Part shown: positions 60,146 through 64,000 of the stretch, one piece after another
How positions within the stretch are numbered: the stretch's first letter is position 1
Layout: each line of letters starts with the position of its first letter
Source of the DNA: Pedobacter sp. MR2016-24
GTDB lineage: Bacteria; Bacteroidota; Bacteroidia; Sphingobacteriales; Sphingobacteriaceae
DNA length: 64,000 bases
Reading direction: 5' to 3'
NCBI RefSeq assembly: GCF_026239655.1
Contig: NZ_JAPIVO010000005.1
Coordinates: forward strand, 1-64,000
Program-made: the position numbers and the translations under genes
Notes under the pieces: generated by a model
The model's input: only the letters and a program-made list of their open reading frames with translations
Database searches by the model: none
Told to the model about the DNA's origin: nothing

Positions 60146-61060
60146 ATGATGATTAGCTCCATAAAATCCCTGTTTAAGATGTATCCCAGTGTGTCCTATT
60201 TGTCGAGATCTCTTTTTCTTTGCCTGGTCATCACGAGCTCAGGCCATGCACAGTCTTTCGTACCATTTGAGCTGACAGATCAGGGACATATCATGCTTAA
60301 AGCGAAAGTAAACGGGGTTGAAGGCAACTTTATATTTGATACGGGTGCCGGCTTAACACTAATCACTAAAACCTTCTCAGAAAAGATAAACAAACTGCAT
60401 AAACAGGATGGTAGTTTTACTGCCTTTCGGGCGACTGGTGAGCAATTGACAGCCGACCTATATGATGCCCAAACCTTAGCTTTGGGAGACTTTGTTGAGC
60501 AGAATCCGGTAGTAACTATTTTCGATATCAACCTCGGTCCTATTGATGGACTGATCTCGCTCATGAGTTTTAAGGATCAGCCATTTACCATTGATTATAC
60601 CGACAAAAAGGTAATTTTTGAAACAAAAAAAAGTATGCTTTCTATTGGAAAATCAGGACATCACATTCCTTTGCAATTAGCAGAATCGAGAGATAAAGCA
60701 CTAACCGTATTTACCTATTTTGTTGTAAACGATAAGTTAACATTACAGTTTTCAATTGATAGTGGTGCAGGCAACAATATATATCGAATAAATTCAAAAT
60801 ATACTTCTGCATTGGGTATCGATACGGCAAAGGCCGGCAAAGTAGTGATCCCGAGCGAGTTTAATCCGAACATTAAGAGCATCATTTACCAGGCGAATAT
60901 AAAATCCATAACAGCAAAAGCTTCATCCGCTGTACAGTGCCGGGATGTAAAAGCCTCCTTTATCGACGGTTTAATTTATGACGGAATACTGTCGCTAAAC
61001 TGGATTGGAAATAAGATCACATTTGACCTGAAAAAACGGGAAATGATTGTGATCCGGTAA
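60146..61060 (+). CDS. Secreted retropepsin-like aspartic protease
   Basis: The 304-aa protein has an export signal (about 20-36, ending GHAQ) and two aspartyl protease motifs: IFDTGAG with Asp65 and SIDSGAG with Asp205. Two D(T/S)GA halves in one chain fit a pepsin-like or doubled retropepsin fold (Asp_protease_2 type). It follows the peptide gene and the hairpin and has a terminator shared with the convergent gene. It may trim exported peptides or degrade foreign ones, but a separate housekeeping role is equally possible. Confidence 0.75.
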   Translation: MMISSIKSLFKMYPSVSYLSRSLFLCLVITSSGHAQSFVPFELTDQGHIMLKAKVNGVEGNFIFDTGAGLTLITKTFSEKINKLHKQDGSFTAFRATGEQLTADLYDAQTLALGDFVEQNPVVTIFDINLGPIDGLISLMSFKDQPFTIDYTDKKVIFETKKSMLSIGKSGHHIPLQLAESRDKALTVFTYFVVNDKLTLQFSIDSGAGNNIYRINSKYTSALGIDTAKAGKVVIPSEFNPNIKSIIYQANIKSITAKASSAVQCRDVKASFIDGLIYDGILSLNWIGNKITFDLKKREMIVIR

Positions 61061-61085
61061 TAAGGTGAAACCATGTTACCGGATC
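61051..61085. terminator. Bidirectional terminator hairpin
   Basis: GATCCGGTAA (61051-61060) pairs exactly with TTACCGGATC (61076-61085), with an inner GGT/ACC step. It overlaps the protease stop codon and lies before the convergent gene end at 61096. Confidence 0.75.
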
Positions 61086-61095
61086 AGCTGTCACA

Positions 61096-62832
61096 TTACT
61101 TATCTGTTGCCTCAGCACCATTCAAAAAGTCCAGCACAAGCCTGTTAAAAGTTTCCGTTTGTTTTAAAGGGGAATAGTGATCACCGTCAGGTATAATTTC
61201 CAGTCTTGAATTTTTCAGGTGCGAGTGAATCAGTTCCGTGTGCTCCTTTTTCACCACGTCAAATTGTCCCGCTACCACTAAGACAGGTATGCTTACAGTG
61301 CTCAGCGCTGCTGCCCTGATATGAGGTTCCTTTAATATCAGTTCCGTTAAGCGCAACCGATTCCGGGATTCCGGATCTGCCTGATGCAGCAAACTGTCCC
61401 TGCGTTTTTCAAACAGCTGAACCACCTTATCTTCAATTGCATCCGGACCGGGAAATAGATTTGCACCAACCACTATCATTTTCTCCAGCCGCTCAGGATG
61501 TCTCAGCGAAAATAACAGTGCCGTATTTCCTCCGTCACTCCATCCCAATAAACTTGCCTTTTTTATAGAAAGTGCATGCATTACATCTTCCAGATCCTTT
61601 GCGAACTGTTCATAATTATAAGCTGAGGTCTTTTTGTTGATACTATTTCCCTGACCTCTGGTATCTATAGCAATCACTTTATAATACTGCGACAGAGGAC
61701 CTATTTGATTCCTGAACGAACCGATACTTTCGTTATTTCCGTGCAAGAGTATCAGGGGGCTGCCTTTACCATAAGTCTCATAATAAATTTCGCCATCTTC
61801 TATCTGTATACGCTTACCATTACTGTTCCCATACATCAGCCTGGCTAAGCTTGTATCATGCTGTATTGTTTCGGCCTCACTTTCTCCTGGGGCATTATCA
61901 GCAGTACGAGAAGCATTCTTTCTGGACGATGCCTCAATCGCCACGAGTAAATTCGAATTCGAAACTTTTTGCCACTGTGCTTCACCCTTCATTCTGTAAA
62001 GACTAGACCGCAATGGTCCGGGAAAAGAAGGGATGAAAAATGCCGTTTTGCTGGTATCTCCCTCCCGGGCTTCCAGATCTAAAATGGCCAGCGCAACAGC
62101 AATTTCCTTCCTTCCCTGAATATGTATCTGGTAAGGTTTTAAGTCAATGCTTTCGGGAGCCTGCATCCCCACCTTTGTATTCCCCGCTACTTCGAATATA
62201 ACATCTTTATGCAGTATGGACTGAACAGGCAAACCATCCCTGACAGCATAGATATTCATTCTGAGCTTAATTTTTTTAAAGTTCTTCCTGTTAATACTAA
62301 AATTAAGCTTACGCAGGAAAATATCTTTATCAATTTTCAGCATCACAGCCTGCTCACGACCTTTCTCGTCGCTGGTTTTTGGTATATTTTTATACATTGC
62401 CGGAAAAAATATAATACCGGCAGAGGATCGTCCATAGTTTTTCAGCTTTCCCGGCTTTGCGCTGATGCTGACTGATTTGAGCAAATGAGGAGACTCAGCT
62501 AGTTTTACCACCTGTCCATTTTTTAGAAAAGTATTCCAGTCCATTCTCAGGCTCCTGTAACCGATAGCTGAGAAAGCAATGGTGTCCGTATGTTTAACCT
62601 CGCTTTGCAGATAAGAGAGCGTATAGCGGCCCAGGGAATCAGAAACCGTACCAATTGGCTTATTTACAATACCAATGCTTACGTAGGGTACCGGCAGGGA
62701 ATTATGCTGATCAACAGTATTGCCCTTTAATGATACGGATTGTGCATAAGAATAACTACCGTTGATCAGTACGGTGATGAGTACAAGTAAATACGCTTTA
62801 ATCCTAAGAAAAGAGGAGACTGAATGAAGCAT
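61096..62832 (-). CDS. Alpha/beta hydrolase with N-terminal carboxypeptidase-like domain
   Basis: I start at ATG 62832, just before a signal peptide (SSFLRIKAYLLVLITVLING); longer frames begin with TTG or add 21 residues. The 578-aa protein has a CarboxypepD_reg-like domain (about 30-110: VSLKGNTVDQHNSLPVPYVS) and a middle beta-rich region. The C-terminal ~260 residues are an alpha/beta hydrolase, with oxyanion segment LILLHGNNESIG, nucleophile GWSDGG, and a His in PDGDHYSPL. It is secreted. The fusion of a surface-type beta domain with a hydrolase suggests work at the cell envelope. It converges on the aspartic protease gene. Confidence 0.8.
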   Translation of the reverse strand: MLHSVSSFLRIKAYLLVLITVLINGSYSYAQSVSLKGNTVDQHNSLPVPYVSIGIVNKPIGTVSDSLGRYTLSYLQSEVKHTDTIAFSAIGYRSLRMDWNTFLKNGQVVKLAESPHLLKSVSISAKPGKLKNYGRSSAGIIFFPAMYKNIPKTSDEKGREQAVMLKIDKDIFLRKLNFSINRKNFKKIKLRMNIYAVRDGLPVQSILHKDVIFEVAGNTKVGMQAPESIDLKPYQIHIQGRKEIAVALAILDLEAREGDTSKTAFFIPSFPGPLRSSLYRMKGEAQWQKVSNSNLLVAIEASSRKNASRTADNAPGESEAETIQHDTSLARLMYGNSNGKRIQIEDGEIYYETYGKGSPLILLHGNNESIGSFRNQIGPLSQYYKVIAIDTRGQGNSINKKTSAYNYEQFAKDLEDVMHALSIKKASLLGWSDGGNTALLFSLRHPERLEKMIVVGANLFPGPDAIEDKVVQLFEKRRDSLLHQADPESRNRLRLTELILKEPHIRAAALSTVSIPVLVVAGQFDVVKKEHTELIHSHLKNSRLEIIPDGDHYSPLKQTETFNRLVLDFLNGAEATDK

Positions 62833-62952
62833 CAATTTGTGATTATGAGCACCAATGATATCAATTAGTTCATCATGAAAGAAACTTTTAACCATATTTA
62901 ACAATGGTCAGATGCAGAAATTCAGCTATTACGCCATAGCCTTAATTGTTGC

Positions 62953-63531
62953 CTATGCTTTTCTAAACTCCTGAATCAGCTCATCCACATGATCCCACAG
63001 GAATGAGGAACCATCTTTTATCTTATCAATTTTTGCATAAACCGTTTCGAAAGGAACGTTATATTCTATCCATGTTCCGCCCCGGTTAGAAATGTTCTGC
63101 AGAATAGGCTCCAGCCGGTCAATCGCCTTTGCAAACTTAGCCTCGTTGGTTTCCCCATTTTCAAACTCGATCCAGATGGCCATAAAGTCATTTTTCATAT
63201 CATCTGGCAGGAGGCCGAAAATACGAGCTGCAGCAATCAATTCTTCATCAGTATTGCTGTGATTCTTCGTGGTATCATACAGAAAGGTATCACCTGCATC
63301 AATTTCAACAATGTCATGCAGCAGTACCATTTTCAAAACTTTGAGCATATCGACAGGCGCATTGGCATATTCGGACAATACCATTACCATCATGGCCAGG
63401 TGCCAGCTGTGCTCAGCATCGTTTTCATGCCTTTCACTGTTAAATAATTTTGTTTTTCGTTGTATGTACTTTAGCTTATCAATTTCTTTGATAAAGTCCA
63501 TTTGCATCAGCAGTCTGCTTACTTGTTTCAT
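62953..63531 (-). CDS. HD-domain phosphohydrolase (YfbR/HDDC2-like)
   Basis: I start at ATG 63531 (MKQVSRLLMQMDF), since longer frames add 25 unsupported residues. The 192-aa protein has the HD-domain metal ligands: His41 in AEHSWHLAMM, the His72-Asp73 pair in LLHDIVEIDAGD, and a later Asp in AIDRLEPIL. The family includes 5'-deoxynucleotidases that remove phosphate from dNMPs. It is divergent from the Crp/Fnr gene at the right edge (78 bp between starts). Confidence 0.82.
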   Translation of the reverse strand: MKQVSRLLMQMDFIKEIDKLKYIQRKTKLFNSERHENDAEHSWHLAMMVMVLSEYANAPVDMLKVLKMVLLHDIVEIDAGDTFLYDTTKNHSNTDEELIAAARIFGLLPDDMKNDFMAIWIEFENGETNEAKFAKAIDRLEPILQNISNRGGTWIEYNVPFETVYAKIDKIKDGSSFLWDHVDELIQEFRKA

Positions 63532-63609
63532 TATATGGTGATTTTCTGATATTATTGCAAAGAAAGCATTCATATCGGATACCATAAAGGACATTTGTCC
63601 TCCCAAAAA

Positions 63610-64000
63610 ATGATAAGAACCAATAAAGAACTATTCAGCTATATTACTCATTTAGTCCGTTCGGGAGCTGAACATAAATTTACTGAACATCATTTTACCC
63701 CGTCTCAGAAAATCCTGGTGGAGGGCAAAAAAGTATTTTCAGTATATATTATGAAAAGCGGGATGGTTAAATGCTTCCTGACTACAGATACCGGCAGTAA
63801 CTTTATCCAGGAGTTTTTTGGCGAAGGAGAGCTTTTTGGTGAGATTGAGTTAATGGATGACTGTTATAGTTATTGCACAATTGAAGCTATCGATGACGTG
63901 GTGGTTTATAAAATTCAAAAAGGTGATTTTCTTCAATTGCTTGATGAAGATAAAAAATTCAACCGGCTTTTCATTGAGGCCCTGATCTCGAAATTAAAAT
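63610..64000 (+). CDS. Crp/Fnr-family regulator, truncated by window end
   Basis: The first 130 codons are present. They form a cyclic-nucleotide-binding-like beta-roll: FTPSQKILVEGKKVFSVYIM, then SGMVKCFL, FFGEGELFGEIELM with the GELFGE segment typical of the family, and then the start of the long dimer helix. The C-terminal helix-turn-helix lies beyond the window. The ATG is 78 bp from the divergent start of the HD-domain gene. Confidence 0.82.
   Translation, partial: MIRTNKELFSYITHLVRSGAEHKFTEHHFTPSQKILVEGKKVFSVYIMKSGMVKCFLTTDTGSNFIQEFFGEGELFGEIELMDDCYSYCTIEAIDDVVVYKIQKGDFLQLLDEDKKFNRLFIEALISKLK

Noticed and set aside
1..64000. Search for tRNA, rRNA, CRISPR arrays, insertion sequences and integrases
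   Set aside because: None was seen by eye; no regularly spaced repeats, transposase motifs or tRNA-like cloverleafs stood out. A tRNA scan could still find one I missed.

Overview
The window looks like chromosomal DNA of a member of the Bacteroidota, most likely a Sphingobacteriaceae such as Pedobacter; this placement is inference. The signs are: many secreted proteins and SCKK-type lipoproteins, outer-membrane barrels with carboxypeptidase-like plug extensions, an ECF sigma / FecR / TonB-receptor set, a GH76 mannanase, LytTR two-component regulators, and starts that mostly lack a strong Shine-Dalgarno. I see no rRNA, tRNA, CRISPR array, transposase or integrase.

Layout. 1-8.9 kb is an accessory block. 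It holds small membrane and secreted unknowns, then a three-gene operon: a trypsin-like protease fused to a non-specific nuclease, a membrane/coiled-coil/winged-helix protein, and a membrane alpha/beta hydrolase. A 713-aa orphan faces it, and twin inverted repeats (possible operators) lie in the upstream gap. 9-21.7 kb holds a MACPF-type lipoprotein, several lineage-specific lipoproteins, a TlpA-like thioredoxin, a small HTH protein, a serine hydrolase, a GH76 enzyme and a PQQ-type sugar dehydrogenase. 22-25.3 kb is an orphan type VI spike unit: lipase-like candidate effector, lipoprotein candidate immunity protein, VgrG. 25.4-31 kb holds secreted proteins, an acyltransferase and hydrolases. 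31-43.9 kb alternates short-chain dehydrogenases with AraC and Crp/Fnr regulators and contains an ECF sigma / FecR / receptor operon (about 32.9-38.2 kb).

The most notable region is 44.1-61.1 kb, a hybrid RiPP (modified peptide) cluster. It encodes an outer-membrane receptor, a precursor ending in Cys, a SagB-type dehydrogenase, an EpiD/LanD-type cysteine decarboxylase, a radical SAM/SPASM maturase, a helical protein of unknown role, two more GG-leader precursors, a C39-peptidase ABC exporter, an HlyD adaptor, a full-length LanB dehydratase, and a LytS/LytTR regulator pair. It ends with a fourth small peptide gene and a retropepsin-like protease. No LanC cyclase and no YcaO cyclodehydratase are present. 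The receptor gene and the last peptide gene share a 30-bp upstream block made of 9-bp direct repeats 21 bp apart, as expected for a LytTR regulator, so the two ends are probably one regulon. The likely flow is: signal to LytS/LytTR, expression of precursors, modification by LanB, LanD, rSAM and SagB, then leader cleavage and export through the C39 transporter.

The window ends with an alpha/beta hydrolase carrying a carboxypeptidase-like domain, an HD phosphohydrolase and a truncated Crp/Fnr regulator.
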